From the NCBI RefSeq assembly GCF_027409185.1, contig NC_084469.1:101247835-101311834 (forward strand): DNA of 64,000 nt. The letters run 5' to 3'. A program made the translations under genes and the position numbers. Positions 22,405-35,090 of this stretch are shown here, in pieces. The notes below the pieces were generated by a model. It saw nothing but the letters and a program-made list of their open reading frames with translations. It was not told where the DNA came from and made no database searches. Position 1 is the stretch's first letter, and every line of letters starts with the position of its first letter. The DNA is from Cynocephalus volans (taxonomy: Eukaryota; Chordata; Mammalia; Dermoptera; Cynocephalidae).

Positions 22405-22690
22405 ACTTTTTAAATTTATTTGTTTATTTTTTTGGCTCCCACTTATGAGTGAGCACAGAGGTATTTTTCTTTCTCTGCCTGGCTTATTTTACTTAATGTA
22501 ATTTTCCCTGAGTTCATCTGTGTTGCTGTGAATGGCAGAATTTCATTCTTTTTTATGGCGGAGTAGTATTCCATTGTTTATATGTACCACATTTTCCTCA
22601 TTCATCTAGTCATCCATCGATGGACATTTAGGTTGGTTCGAACTCTTGACTATTGTAAATACAGCTGCAGTAAATGTGTAGTGCGAGTAT
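22405..22690 (-). mobile_element. L1 3' fragment, antisense
   Basis: The reverse complement of the end of ORF2: ttggctcccacttatgagtg, then aatggcagaatttcattctt and gagtagtattccattgttta. It is older and more diverged than the other 3' ends. It is followed at 22690-22900 by sequence resembling an L1 3' UTR in the opposite sense. Confidence 0.7.
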
Positions 22691-23089
22691 CCCTTCAACA
22701 TGATGAAACAACAATCATAATAATTTGTTGAACTTTCAAAAGGAGAGAAGAGAACTAAGTCTACCAGAGCTGAGAAAAGGGGAGGGGGAGAGGGGGTTAG
22801 AGAGAAATTAGTAAAGGGCCACAAAAAAATGATTACATTGCATAATGTGGAAAAAAATAATTTATAATTGAAACAACTACTGAACAATTATGGCAACAAG
22901 GATTAAGGTAATATAAAATTTCTCATTTAAAAAAGAAAGAAAAACCAAGCAATTCAAACAGAATCTGAAAATCAAAATTTAGATACCCAGAAAGAAATCT
23001 TAAAAAGGCAGATCCACAAAATCAATAGCACAACATAAATTTCTTCTAGATGAAATCACTCTTGTACAATGTCATGATAATGCTGTTAT

Positions 23090-23990
23090 CAAAAAGACAA
23101 GTGTTGGCGTTGGCACGGAGGAAGGGGAATGCTAGTACACTGCTGGCAAAAATATAGATTAGTGTAGCCACTGTTAAAAACAGTATGGAGTTTCCTAAAG
23201 AAATTAAATGCTGAACTATTATAGGACCCAGCAGTCCTTACCCAGAGGAAGTTAAATCACCACTCAGAGAAGTATCTACACTCTCTTTTTCATTGCAGCA
23301 TTATTCATAACAACCAAACATGGAAACAGCCTAAAGTGTTTGCTGACAGATAAATAGGTAAAGAAAATATGGGAGGTATGTGTGTATAATGAGGGGTCTT
23401 CAACAAGTTCATGGAAAGAGTCATATTCTCTTTTAATTACATTTTTTCCACAAGCTTTTCAAAATAGCCTCATATATAATGGAATACTATTCAGCCTTTA
23501 AAAGGAAGAATATTCTGCCATTTCCAAAAATGTATAGACCTAGAGGACATTATATTAAGTGTAATAAACCAGACACAGAAAAATACTGTATGATCTCACT
23601 TACACGTGAAATCATAAAAAAGAAAAATCAAATACATAGAAACAGAGAGTAGAAAGGTGGTTAATAGGTTCAGGACTGCCTGGGAAATGCGGAGATGTAG
23701 GTAAAAGGGTACAGAGTTGCATTTATGGAGGATGAACAAGTCTAGAGACATAACGTACACCATGATGACGACTGTTAATAAAACCATATACTGGAAATTC
23801 ACTATGATGGTAGATTTTAGGTACTTTGACCATCCAAAAGAAAAAAAATTAAAAGAGAGAAAAGGACAAACAGAAAGGAAACTATGTGAGATAATGGATA
23901 TAATAATTTGCTTGACTATAGTAATCACTTCACTATGCAGTGTTGTACACCTTAAATGCAGGCAAGAAAAAATATGTTGCCAAACACGCA
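23090..23990 (+). mobile_element. old L1 3' end interrupted by a MITE (beside unit C)
   Basis: The L1 ORF2 end and 3' UTR: attgcagcattattcataac, then gaatactattcagccttt, agaccagacacagaaa-like text and a terminal gtacaccttaaatg. A mariner-like MITE splits it at 23389-23476. The paralog beside unit D is 44700-44918 plus 49764-50270. Confidence 0.75.
23389..23476. mobile_element. palindromic mariner-like MITE inside old L1
   Basis: Ends gaggggtcttcaacaagttc and gcttttcaaaatagcctcat are near inverse copies. TA dinucleotides flank both sides, as expected for Tc1/mariner insertion. It sits within L1 3' sequence that continues on both sides. Confidence 0.75.
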
Positions 23991-24110
23991 TTAAGCATTC
24001 TAGAAAAATAAAATAATACAAATTTGTTTGAACACCGCCCCCCTCATTTTTTCACATTCTTAAACTCTTTACTCTCCCTCATGGGACCACTACTCTAAAC
24101 ATGATATATA

Positions 24111-24160
24111 AATATATGAGGGTATATAAATATATACCTTGGTATATACCCTCATATATT
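24111..24160. repeat. perfect AT-rich inverted repeat, 18-bp arms
   Basis: Arms at 24111-24128 and 24143-24160 are exact reverse complements around a 14-base spacer. The paralogous place in unit D (about 50400) lacks it. Confidence 0.85.
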
Positions 24161-24367
24161 TAACTTAGTATATAAATATATATGTAAACTTTGACAAGAT
24201 TCCCTTGCACTTTCAATATACTCTTTGTGACTCTATCAATAAACAATGCTCCCACGTTGCATCTTAAAATTTTATATATTGTATGTGTCATTTTGCAATT
24301 GTTTTTTTTAAGATAATACACTTAATGACTTATCAGTCTTAATACATTTCATTCTGCTTCCTTGTCT

Positions 24368-24492
24368 TTTTTTTTTTTAATTTTATTTTGTCGATATACA
24401 TTGTAGCTGATTAATGCTCCCCATCACCAAAACCTCCCTCCCTTCTCCCTCCCCCCCTCCCCCTCCCCCCCAACAATGTCCTTTCTGTTTGT
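24368..24492 (-). mobile_element. very short L1 3' end insertion
   Basis: A T-run, then ttttattttgtcgatataca and the C-rich L1 3' UTR text as far as aacaatgtcctttctg. The unit D paralog at about 50560-50580 lacks it, so it is a private, strongly 5'-truncated insertion. Confidence 0.8.
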
Positions 24493-24734
24493 TTGAACTC
24501 CTTCACTGTGTTCCATGGTCTTACAACATCACATTTTTTTTTTACAGCTTCTCTAACTTACAGGCATTTACATCACATGTGCACACACACACAGTTTAAA
24601 ACAATGCCTAGGGACCCAACAAATTTAAGACTGAGGTTGCCAGTGAAATTGAAAGGAGGGGAGTGAAGAATGAAAACAGAATGTCTTTCCCATGCATAAT
24701 ATGTTTTTACTTTGAGAAGAGAAGCATTATGGCT

Positions 24735-26076
24735 AGTTGGCGTGGTCCACGCCATGGCAGGATCCTAAAGGAATCAGCATGGGCTGCTCTCTCCTACTTG
24801 GCAACACCGCTGGAGGGAGAGCTGTTGGCAAGGCCACAGCTACGAGCACTTGCTGCAACCGGAAGGGCTGCCTGCCTTGGCTTCATGGCTTTTGCCTTCT
24901 CTTTCGATATTTTGGTTAGCGTATCAGTTCTCTGAATTCCCAAAAGATTATAAAAATAGCACAAATAATTATGCGGTCATTGAACTAAACATTCCCACAG
25001 AGGATCTGAGTAAATTGGACAATTCAAAATTATCCCCTTATGATAAATTGACCACACCAATATATGTTCCAAAAGCACTGCTCATGACTAAATATGAGCT
25101 GCAGCCTAATGTAAGTTGGCAAACATCATTTACTGGAGATTATATTAATGGCAAGAGAATGGTTGGCATTAATGAGAAACTATATGCTTGGGACAAATTA
25201 AGTACATGGGAACGAAACTGTAGAACCCCCTTTACTTGGTGGTGTCCAGTTTCAAATAAATCATTAAGAATCAGGTGTTGGGATAAAAATATATGCTGTA
25301 AAATTATTAAACCTGCAAATTTAGATCTTAGAAAAATAAGAGAGTACACCTAGTTTTGTGAGGGATGGTGCTGTGCACAATGACACTTTAACATTTAGAT
25401 CAAGATTATAGGGCCACAGCGAATGCATAACCTCAAGATGTGCATGATAATGCTGCTCAAATATCCACTGATCTTTTTCCATATGAACAGTAGGTTCATT
25501 CCATTAGAACGTAAAATCATTAGACCCCCATTAGAATTTAAATGTTAGCATTTTTCCTTTTAGCAAATTTGTACTTGCATTTAGCAATAGACATAGGTCA
25601 TATGATAGTACTGTCTATCACTTTGCAACTGCAATAGTCCCACCCTGTTAATAGGGTAGATATTAACCACAGCTTGCCAACCAGAAAAGGTCACAGGTTA
25701 ACTTCAGGACAATGAGAAGATGGTCTCAATCTGATAACCTGATACTGAAAGGAAGAAACACAAGCTAATCACCTGAGACGTGCTAATGAAGGGAAAAAAA
25801 AAAACTGGCTTCCCATGTCCTTTTTAAATTATTAATTCAAGCTTGCTGATGTAATAAAAATAGTACCCAAAACCCCCCTGCAGAGAAAAATCTAAATAAA
25901 AGACATTGTCTCATTCTCTACTGTGCTCCAGCTGCAACACGCTGACAGCCCGCAGAGACAGAACATGCATACTGATGCATTGAGGTCTCTGTCTGAGTTT
26001 GTTATTTTTGCCAGCTTCCTCATCCCTCTTTCAAGGACCCCCAAACTCGACTGGAGCTGGTCTCCGGCAACTAGTG
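24735..26076 (+). mobile_element. LTR-bearing endogenous retrovirus remnant, fossil (private to unit C)
   Basis: About 1.34 kb absent from the paralogous site at 50841 in unit D, where the flanks join directly. The right part looks like an LTR with an aataaa signal (about 25897) and an end ctccggca. The left part holds an open stretch of about 167 codons (24850-25353), rich in Trp and Cys, with NxS/T sites, that could be from an envelope gene. I cannot name the family. It is an incomplete, broken copy. Confidence 0.55.
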
Positions 26077-29000
26077 TCAAAATTTACTCATTCTGGAACT
26101 AGATATATGGGCACCTGTCCTGCTATTCTATACCTTTTAAGTATTTCACAGGTAACTAAAGAGACACTGCTAGACTGGAGATGTAGCCTTTGTGGTCTCC
26201 ACCTCCTCTACAAGAGTCTCATAGCCAGGCACCAGGGTCAAGTACAAAGACAACCCCTACAACAGGATATCAAGAACACAATATGGAACTTTTAACATGC
26301 TATAAATTGGTTTAACCACTTAGGATAACATTTGGAACTACCCAAAGGAAATTAAGTCCTTCCTTACACCTGTAATTCTTTCCCAACTGCAAAACTTTAT
26401 CTCTTTACCACCAGAACACACAAACAAGTATATTCAACAGATTTATTCATAATAGCAGAAAATATTTACAAAAAAATAAAATTTCCATCGATATCAGAAA
26501 GTATTTCAATTTGACAAGATACCGTGCATTATTTTAAAAGAGAGTATTGTAAATAAGTCAGTTACTATACAAACAACAACATAGTAGAATATCTAATGTG
26601 CAGTACTGAGAAAACAATCAGGAAATAAAATTCACACATTAAGATTAAACTTTTAACAGGTTTGAAAGAGGCAAATTATAAACTGGACAAAAACAGTGAT
26701 ACACAATGTGTTTTAACCCTATTCCTAGTTTCCTTGAGCAAGTAAGTTCAAATACTGATAATTTCATAGTAGTCAACCTAATGGAAAAACATCTAATAAA
26801 ATACTAAATACACTTTCAGGACATTATTGACCACCGTGAAGGGAGAAGCTGTTGTGAGTGGAAAACAGTTATGGTAGATTCTATGGGGATGCCACTGCTA
26901 GACTTTTAACCTCTGGGAAGTGATATGCATTTTTATTATGTTACTATTCTTTGAGAACTACAGAAAAGATTTATGTACTATTTGTGTATGTTATTTTCAC
27001 AAATAAATTTGAGAAAGGCCTTACACATTCCTAATTCTAAATACTTTCTCATGCCATCTTCTAATATAAGAGTCATGCATGTCAGACATCAGAGTTTATC
27101 AGATACACACACAGTGCTTATTAAAAATGCCCATCCCTTCCATATCTCTTCAGAAATTCAAAGTCAGCACCACGTTCTAACTAACTGTGGTAACCTACCA
27201 GCCCGAGAGATTCCGAATCATTATTTATTGGGTGACGTTCAGCAACTGGCCTTTTGATCAAAGACTGCAGGTCATTTATCTCTGCAGGTGTTCCATAGAC
27301 ATCAACAGGAAAAGCTCTGGGATAGAACCCATCTTGGCGGCCAGGTAGGGAGCTGTTTCTTAGATGTGGTGCTGAAAATATCTCTACCTTTTCAACCTCC
27401 AATGACGACCAGAACAGAAGGCGAGGAGCTGTTAACCAAAAGTATTGGTCAAAACAAAACCAACCCCTCAACCTCCTATGAAAACCACAACAGAAGAATC
27501 TCCACCCAGTGCTTTGATTCTCTTTTGGCACCTCCTCTATTTTCAGCTCACACTCATAGAGATGGTTCTGGCTAATGGCCCCACTTTCTGCTGTGTTTAT
27601 GGGGAACACAATGCCCCAAACCTTGCCAACTTCCCTTTTCCCCTGTCTCATTTTACACTCAGCATCTCCTTCTCAAAGTAAAGTACTTCTCCATAGAATA
27701 ATGTTCCTGTTGAAGAAAAATTAACAAAACTTTTATGAGAGCCCAAAATCTGTATCCAGTCAATCTTCTAAGACATCTGGATACAATTTACTTTGGTCAA
27801 TTATGTATTTCTGTGTGAACTCCAAAAGACATAAGTAAGAAACACAGCAAGATGAGATGACCAAGGAGAAAAGTGGAAAGTCAGATACAGTCATAAAACA
27901 AATCAGTGCGAAAATTTCAAATAAAATAAGACGCTGGAAGATTATCAACCTTTGCCCTGCTAGCCTAATAATTATTTATTTTGGGTGTTTTACTCAGACC
28001 AGAAAGCAGAAGATAAGTATAACAATGAAAGAAAACAACTCTAATTGCTGAAGGAAGTGATAAAAATATGTGAGACCAATAGTACTACAATATTATGAAT
28101 ATAGGGAAGATGTGAAATATAAGGATACAATTTACACTTTAGTGTGTACTTGCTCTAGATACTAGGCGTTACAGTAAGTGTTTGTAGTGCATATTGGGGT
28201 GAACTTCTGTGCAAGAATTACATTCCCGATGGTTATTTTCAGGCTCTCACAGTCATCAGACTCTCACAGGAATTTTTTGCTTACTCCAAAAATTAGATGA
28301 ATAAGAGGAATGTCTTCTGGATGTCACCATAGAAATGTCTACTATAAATAGACTCTATTCACAGCAGGTCCACAGAAGGACAGTTTTCTGTCTCTGGGCA
28401 TCATGTTTGTATATAATGCTTACATCTGTGTAGAAATCTGGGTCTATGATGGAAATTAGCCTAGGCATGAAGCCACTTTATGGAGGAGTGAACAAATCCC
28501 TACAACATTGATACTATACATTACTTAGCTCTGGAGTTCTTCTAATAAAAGTCTATAAGAATGAAAGTTATCTTTTCTTACAAGGACTTCAGACCTATGT
28601 TATGAATAGTATAATCAAGGTTTCTTTCTCTTGTTAGATAGAAAAGATTCCTGACTGATTAAATTCACCCATTTCATACACATTTTAAACCACTCAAATA
28701 ATCTAAATATATGATTAAACTGAGTGTTATTTAGGCTAATGTTGCCCTGTACAGATAATTTACCAGTGTTCAATCTCAGGAATTACTAAATTGGAATATA
28801 AAATCTTATCCCTTATATCTCACTATAAGGTTAACCAAAAATTGCATTTCACATAATCCTACCCATGCAATCAGATAGATTCTGGTCTCTGTCTCTGCTA
28901 TAACCACAGGTTTGTAGGGATCCCTTCTCTGACTTATTTAACTTCTCCCAGTTTCCCTCCACTGACAACATTTCCTAAAATAACAGTAAATATAAAATAG

Positions 29001-29504
29001 GAATTTGCTATTTCACTAGTTGTGCTTTTAACAGTGAGCAGACGTTAAACATACATTATTTTAAATAAAACATAATAAACTTCCTCTGGCTATAAGCATG
29101 CATAATAGAGGCATGTAAAGGAGGTCCCAGACTTTTGTGAATATGAAGCATGAATCCTGGGCTGTGAGAAGGATACTCCAATGATGAATTAAGTAGTTAA
29201 TGAATATAATGATTGACAGAAGGATTTGTCAGCTAAGAGATAATGTAGTAATCTAGGAAAAGTTAGAAGAGTCTAAGTAAACTGTGGAAATTAGTAACAC
29301 TGACAGAAATTCACTAAGGCCAATTTGAACTAACCTGAGTCAAAATTATTGTCCTAGAAATTTATGAATGTCTGAAAATGGTTTAATTCAACTATGCTGG
29401 AAGTCGTATTTCTTATAATAATATTTCATTCTTTAGATCCTGATAAACATCAAGGCAATTAAGTTAAAAATATTAATGATGAAAAAAATAACATTATTGC
29501 AAGA
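26077..29504. other. left flank of unit C (noncoding)
   Basis: No gene. From about 26820 it follows 190-2860 of unit A. Bases 26290-28470 also match 42760-44690. A 156-codon open frame on the minus strand (27181-27651) is not kept in the other copies and I treat it as chance. Confidence 0.65.
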
Positions 29505-29592
29505 AACCCACCTCATGTTCACTTTCTGTAGGCCTTAACAGAAGAACTGAGCTTATAGAATATAAATAAATTCCAAAATATCAAAATGTTAT

Positions 29593-29685
29593 GCATTGGT
29601 TAAGGAGTGGTGCTGATAACACCAACGTCAAGGGTTCAGATCCTTGTACCATCCAGCAACAATAAAAACAATGACAAAAAACAGA
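29593..29685 (+). mobile_element. tRNA-Ile-like SINE (unit C)
   Basis: The core cattggttaaggagtggtgc, then gataacaccaacgtcaagg and gttcagatcc is the best-kept copy at this site. It retains the ancestral gataa, like the second copy in unit A. Confidence 0.7.
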
Positions 29686-29857
29686 AAGGAAACATTATAC
29701 AAAAGGATAGCCAATTTCAAACTTATTTTAAAACACACTTAGCCATTATAGTATATAGTCTAAGTATTTGGTGACAAAAGAGTAAGGCACTGTGGCTTAC
29801 CCAGTATTCCTTTCACTTTGCCTCATTCTAGTAACCCAGGCCAATCCAAATAACACA

Positions 29858-30796
29858 TCACAGATAAGAAAATCTCCTACTGAGGAGGTTCCTCAAGGCT
29901 CCCTTCACATCCGTGTTCCTCAGGCTGTAGATGAAGGGGTTCATCATGGGAGTGACCACAGTGTACATCATCGAAGCTACTGCACTCTTCCTGGAAGAGT
30001 GTGTAAATGCAGAACTAAAGTACACTCCAAAACCTGTCCCATAGAATAAGGACACAACTGAGAGGTGAGACCCACAGGTGGAAAAAGCTTTGTACTTTCC
30101 TCCTGCTGAAGGCATTCTCAAAACAGAAGAAGCAATGTGAATATAAGAGAAAATGATTCCAGAGAGGGGTATCCCACCTAATATGCATGCTGCAAAATAT
30201 ATCAGAATATTATTGATGAGGGTATCAGAGCAGGCGAGCTTGATGACTTGAACAGCTTCACAGAAGAAGAGGGGGATTTCTGGGTCTGTGCAGAAGGACA
30301 GCCGCAGCAGCATCAGACTGTGCAGCAGGGAATCCCCAAAACTAATAGACAGGGAGAGGAGAATCATCAGGCCACAAAGCCGAGGGTTCATGATGACCGT
30401 GTATCTCAGGGGGTGACAAATGGCCACATAGCGGTCATAGGCCATCACCCCTAGGAGAAAATTTTCCAAACAGGAAAAGATCAGGACAAAGTAGATCTGG
30501 GTGAGGCAGCCTGTGTAGGTGATGCTTGAATGCTGCGCTCGGATATTCACTAAAATGTTTGGGATACTGGTTGTGCTAAAACAGATGTCAGTAAAGGACA
30601 GATTGGAGAGAAGGAAGTACATGGGGGTGTGGAGGTGGGAGTCAGAGATGACAGCCAGGATGATGAGCAGGTTTCCCAGGATGGTGACCAGGTACATGAA
30701 CAGGAACAGGCTGAAGAGGAGGGGCTGCAGTTCTGGATCCTCTGTCACCTCCAAGAGAAGAAATTCTGAAACAGCTGTTTGGTTTCTGGTTTCCAT
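29858..30796 (-). CDS. OR7G: olfactory receptor OR-C, OR7G-like, intact
   Basis: An odorant receptor that would couple to G-olf in the cilia and plasma membrane of olfactory neurons. It is 312 residues with an N-glycosylation site at NQT (residues 5-7). GN lies in TM1 (41-42) and LHTPMY at 55-60. C97 precedes TM3 and [13 protein letters not shown] is at 118-130. The loop cysteines are at 169, 179 and 189. SY in TM5 is at 217-218, KAFSTCGSH at 236-244, and [12 protein letters not shown] in TM7 at 283-294. I chose the METRNQT start because it matches family N-termini. An in-frame ATG 15 codons upstream (to 30841) is conserved in C, D and A but is less likely. Variations include LLSNLSF for FLSNLSF and SFGDSLLHS in TM4. 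It is single-exon coding; a noncoding 5' exon is expected upstream. Ortholog assignment within OR7G is not settled. Confidence 0.93.
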   Translation of the reverse strand: METRNQTAVSEFLLLEVTEDPELQPLLFSLFLFMYLVTILGNLLIILAVISDSHLHTPMYFLLSNLSFTDICFSTTSIPNILVNIRAQHSSITYTGCLTQIYFVLIFSCLENFLLGVMAYDRYVAICHPLRYTVIMNPRLCGLMILLSLSISFGDSLLHSLMLLRLSFCTDPEIPLFFCEAVQVIKLACSDTLINNILIYFAACILGGIPLSGIIFSYIHIASSVLRMPSAGGKYKAFSTCGSHLSVVSLFYGTGFGVYFSSAFTHSSRKSAVASMMYTVVTPMMNPFIYSLRNTDVKGALRNLLSRRFSYL

Positions 30797-31282
30797 GTTG
30801 TTAATGAATCTGGTGGAAATATGGGGTCGTGACAAGATCATCAGATATTTTGTAGTCCCACAGGTGCATCATCACCAAAGGGAATCACCACCTTGTGAAG
30901 AGAAGCTGATAAATGAAAGGAGTTCAAAAGGGGTCATCATGGCTCCTAAGCATGCAAAGTCCACAGCTAATGCTGTCAGTAAAAGGCCACAATGAGTGAT
31001 TGTGTAATAGGTTATGCCATCTAGGTGTGTGTAAGTACACTCTGTGATGTTCACACGATGGTGAAATCAGCTAAAGAAGCATTTCTCAGAACATCTCCCT
31101 GATGTTAAGTGACCCATGGCTGTATCTTGAAACCATGAGCTAGGAAGCAGGAGGGCAAATGTAATGCACTAAAGATGGTAAAGCAGAGAAACAGAAACAG
31201 GCTGGAACCCTGACGGCATTGTTGGGTCGATATACCCTCGAACTTCTTGATCTGTGAGAGAAATGAACTCCTACTTATTTCA

Positions 31283-31352
31283 GCCAATCAATCAATCAAT
31301 CAATCAGTCAGTCAATCAATCAATCAACAAACAAACAAACAAACAAATAAGT
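31283..31352. repeat. (TCAA)n then (AAAC)n microsatellite upstream of OR-C
   Basis: About ten atca/gtca units followed by four to five aaac units and a short aaat tail. It sits at the paralogous place of the tracts at 4910 and 54603. Confidence 0.9.
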
Positions 31353-32134
31353 AAATAGAGGTGCCTTCTGTATGCATACTGTGTTGTTACTTTAGTAAAG
31401 ACCTGAATCTGATATAGCAGAACATCAACCATTTTTAAGTCTGGAAAGGCGGAGGGGGTGTTCCTTATTTAATGTAAACTCTGTGCTCTTTGATTATTTA
31501 AAACATTCAGTAATTTTGTAAAGAAAAACAGATAGACTAGGGAGTCTGCTCGAAGATTCTCTCAGCATCCCCAAAGACATCAGAGCCAGGACACAGAGAT
31601 AATACAAAGATTTGTCAAGAGCCAGGAAAGGGAAGGGAAGGTGGAGTTTAGTAAACTTTCACCACTGCAAGATTGCAAGTAAATGACAGAATTTTATAAC
31701 AGACGTCCTGTTGTAGAAGAGGCAGATTTCTGCTCTAGAGAAAATTGGTCCTAACCATAGCGGGGAATGAATACATAATTAAGAGTTTAGAATAAGTTGA
31801 TTATCACACAAAGGTACAAGGAATGATGTGAAGATGACAATTAGGCAGGAGACCCATGGTGACTTGATGCTAATCATCTGATGTATGTACTCTCCTCCCA
31901 GCTTCCCCTAAATTAACCTGTAATAACACATTTGTCCTAATTTCCAAACATTTACCAAAGCATTTTAGGTTACCAGGCTGGTGTCACATTGGGATAATGC
32001 TTGACTTATCTGGGTGTATCATACAGAAGATGTATCCTCAAGAAGGACAGATTGAGGCAGCACGCTCCTGGGCAGGAGGGATCAACATTGGAGGAGGCTC
32101 AGGTGTGCAACTGCTTTGCTAAAGAATGACTGTA

Positions 32135-32206
32135 AAGTTAGGAGGACACAAGTATATTCTAGTCTCTGTTAAGTTAGGAGGACACAGGTATATTATAGTC
32201 TCTGTA
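32135..32206. repeat. 36-bp tandem duplication in the upstream block of OR-C
   Basis: Bases 32135-32170 and 32171-32206 are direct copies (start aagttaggaggacaca, end agtctctgt) with a few differences. Units A, B and D have one copy. Confidence 0.85.
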
Positions 32207-32410
32207 TCCCCAGAGGCTCAATATCCAAAGCTCCTCATTAGCCAAGGAATTTTATTGTCACTGTGATCCCAGGACACTACAAATCCTTAAAGACCAAGAT
32301 TCTGTCAGATAGGCATTCAGGATGGCTGTTTGCCTGACTCTGTGAAGTCAGGTGTGCATTTCTACTTTCTCCACCTTTGCTTGATCATCCCCAAGTCACA
32401 TACCTTGCAT
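32190..32410 (-). promoter_or_regulatory. conserved block, candidate OR-C promoter region
   Basis: tccccagagg at about 32207-32216, cctcattagccaagg at 32232-32246 and tcccagg at about 32266-32272. It lies about 1.42 kb upstream of the OR-C start, next to the unit-specific 36-bp duplication. Confidence 0.4.
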
Positions 32411-32525
32411 GGTGGACACACTCCCTTTTGTAATTGAAATCCAGTCTTTTTACTGAGGGGTAAACTAAGGCATTGATATCTAGAAGATGATATCAGGAAA
32501 TCTCATGCCTGTCTAAATGTAAAAA

Positions 32526-32610
32526 TATGAAGGTTTTCAAATATTTCATTGAAAGATCCATATTATATTTTAATTTCATTTTTCTGCAAACTTTTTGAAG
32601 TACCCACATA
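32526..32610. mobile_element. palindromic mariner-like MITE (unit C)
   Basis: The paralog of 6113-6198, with slightly decayed inverted ends (tatgaaggttttcaa; ctttttgaagtacccacata). Confidence 0.6.
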
Positions 32611-33116
32611 TAATTTATAAATATGGAAATAAATAATATATATTTAAATATACCTAAGCAATTGTAAAAATGCAAAACCTCAAGGGTTTTTTTCTCTATG
32701 AGCCAATTAATGTTTCCTGAACCTTAATTTTCACTATGTATATTGTACATAGCAGATCTAATCTATTCTCTGTGACAATTCTATCTCTGATGAATACAGA
32801 CTTATCTTTTACTCACTTTTTAGGCTTCATAACCACCTTTTTAATTTTACCAGCCTAGTTTCAACGTACATTTTTCTTCACTTGTAGGTGCTGTGGTTTT
32901 AGATTATGTCTCTTGATCTTTGATAGAATTGTAAAAAATCACAGTGCCAAGGCAAAACACTAATGTGTGAGTATAATCACAGTATCTTTAGACTTTACCC
33001 AGTGTTTAGTAGATGGAGATTGTACTCCATGTTAATATTAAGTTAATATGCTTTATTTTGAAGTATTGAGTATTTTCATGTATTCATAAATGTTTTTCCT
33101 CTCAACTTCTTCTGTA

Positions 33117-33520
33117 TAAAGTTTGTTAACTGTTGAATGGATAAATAAAATGTGGTATGCACTTACAATGGAATATTACTCAACATGAAAAAGGAAAGAA
33201 ATTCTGTCACATGCTGCAATATGAATGAGCCTTGAGGACATTATGTTAAGTCCAATTAGCCAGAAACTAAAGGATAAATATGGTATGACTCCACTCCTAT
33301 GAGGTACCTAGAGTAGTCAAATTCATAGATACAGAAAGTAGAATGGTACTTACTAGGGGCTCAGTGTAGAGGAAAAACAGATGCTGTTTAAATAACAGTG
33401 TTTCTGATTTGCAATATGAAAATGTTTTTATACTTAATGCTACTGAACTGTACACTTAAAAATGGTAAAGATAGTAATTTTTATGTTATGTGGGTTTTAT
33501 ACAACGTAAAAAGGGAGAAG
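33117..33520 (+). mobile_element. old L1M 3' end (unit C)
   Basis: The paralog of 6715-7095: gaatggataaataaaatgtg, the tactccactcctatgagg-type text and gtacacttaaaaatggtaaa. Confidence 0.7.
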
Positions 33521-33807
33521 GGCTTGCAAAAGATGTTTTTTCAAAACATATTGAAACTAAAAAAAGAACTGCACAAATTAAACAAGAATAGTTTAGTTTT
33601 AAATAATCAGTTTAAGTATTTTATAGTAAAAAGTAGTTATCGAAATATTACTAAAAATCAGTAGAAAGAATAAACTCTAGGCTTTAGAAAGTTACAGACA
33701 GAAGAGTGGCTTAGAAGAAATGCTAATTTTTCACTCAGAAAGACATAAATACAAATTGATTTATTTTAAAAAATGGGAGAGCTGTTCAAAGGACCACAAA
33801 AAACAAT

Positions 33808-33830
33808 TATATTGTATATTGTTGAATACA
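33808..33830. other. empty site of the unit A L1
   Basis: tatattgtatattgttgaat reads straight through where unit A is split by its L1 at 7398-12961. It dates that insertion after the A/C split. Confidence 0.8.
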
Positions 33831-34653
33831 CTAATTACCCTGATATGAGCATCACATGTTGCACAGGGGTATTGATATTCAACTCTGTACCCCATAGATA
33901 TGTAAAATCTGCTGCATTACATTAAAAAATTAATAAAACTGACCTAGATAGAGAAATTTTGATATGTGGACATCTAGAAGGATTTCTAAAATATATAGCA
34001 CAAAAATGATATTTGAGAATGTAAACAGTGAAAAATTGAAGAAAGACCAAACTCTACAGAATGAAAAATTCTTATGGGTGATAATCAGCATGGGGAAAAA
34101 GTCCCTAAGGAGACCTAAGAATTACCATATCTGTTTGTGAACACAGTGGGTCAGGTGTCTACAGGTCCAAGCACTCCAAATGATAAAGATACAGCCCTGA
34201 AGAAAAGAGAAAAAAATTTTTTGCCCACATAGAGCATAGAGTCTATTTGGAAAGACAGACTATGAACACATAAATATGCAAATCATATATCAGGTCAGAT
34301 GGTAATTAATGTAATGGAGAGAAAAATAAAACATAAAATGGCAATTTGGCATTTGGGGGGATATAATACAATTTTGAATAGGTCTTATTTAGAAGAGTAT
34401 TTCTGAGCAAAAAAAACCGGTGAGGTATAGGAAGGGATCCATACAGGTATCTGGTAGGGGAAAATCTCAGGCAGAAAGAACAAGAGCAAAGGCCCTGAGG
34501 TGAAAGCATACTTGGTGGACTGAGTAATCATAAAGGTATCCAATATGGCAAAAGAAAATGAGTATGGAATAATAGCAAAGATGAAAACAAAAAGGTAGGG
34601 TAATGTGTGGCAGATTATACAAGTAGCTCCCTGATTGCAAGGGCAAAAACAGG
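33831..34653. other. noncoding shared unit sequence (unit C)
   Basis: No gene. It aligns with 12977-13806 and 56405-57233. Confidence 0.6.
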
Positions 34654-35090
34654 TGCTATGGTCTGAAGGTTTGTCCTCCAGAGCTCCTGTGGAAGCTTGA
34701 TCTTTGATGTGGCAGTGTTGAAAGGTGAGACTTTAAAGAGGTGATTGGATTGTGGGAGCTGTACCCTCATAAATGTATTAATCCAGTCATGTTTCAATGG
34801 GTTAATGAATGAATGGATTGTCATGGGGGAGGCACTGGTGGCTTTATAAGGAGACCTAGTGAGCACATGAACTTGTTCTCTTTTCTCACCCATCGTCATG
34901 TGATACCCATATCACCAAAGGACTTTGTAGAGACTCCCACCAAGAAAAAAGTCCTAACCAGATGCTTCCCCTTAACCTTGGACTTCCAGCCCCCAAAAGT
35001 GTAAAAAATAAATTTTGTTTTCTGTATAAATTAGGGATACCCAGTTTGAGGTATTCTGTTATCAATAGCAGAAAAGTGATTCATACAGCA
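34654..35090 (+). mobile_element. MST-type MaLR solo LTR (unit C), fossil
   Basis: The paralog of 13807-14240: starts tgctatggtctg, with an aataaa signal and ggtattctgttatcaa near the end. Confidence 0.8.

Noticed and set aside
22606-22887. 93-codon open frame
   Set aside because: It runs across the antisense L1 fragment and AT-rich sequence and has no gene-like features.
27181-27651. 156-codon open frame on the minus strand
   Set aside because: The paralogous flanks at about 700-980 and 43600-43950 do not keep it open, and it resembles no family I know. Likely chance.
29858-30841. Longer OR-C start at the upstream in-frame ATG (30841)
   Set aside because: METRNQT at 30796 matches OR family N-termini and places the NQT glycosylation site correctly. 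The 15 extra residues look like translated 5' UTR.
31283-31352. Possible CRISPR-like regular array
   Set aside because: A plain tetranucleotide microsatellite with no spacers, in a mammalian setting.
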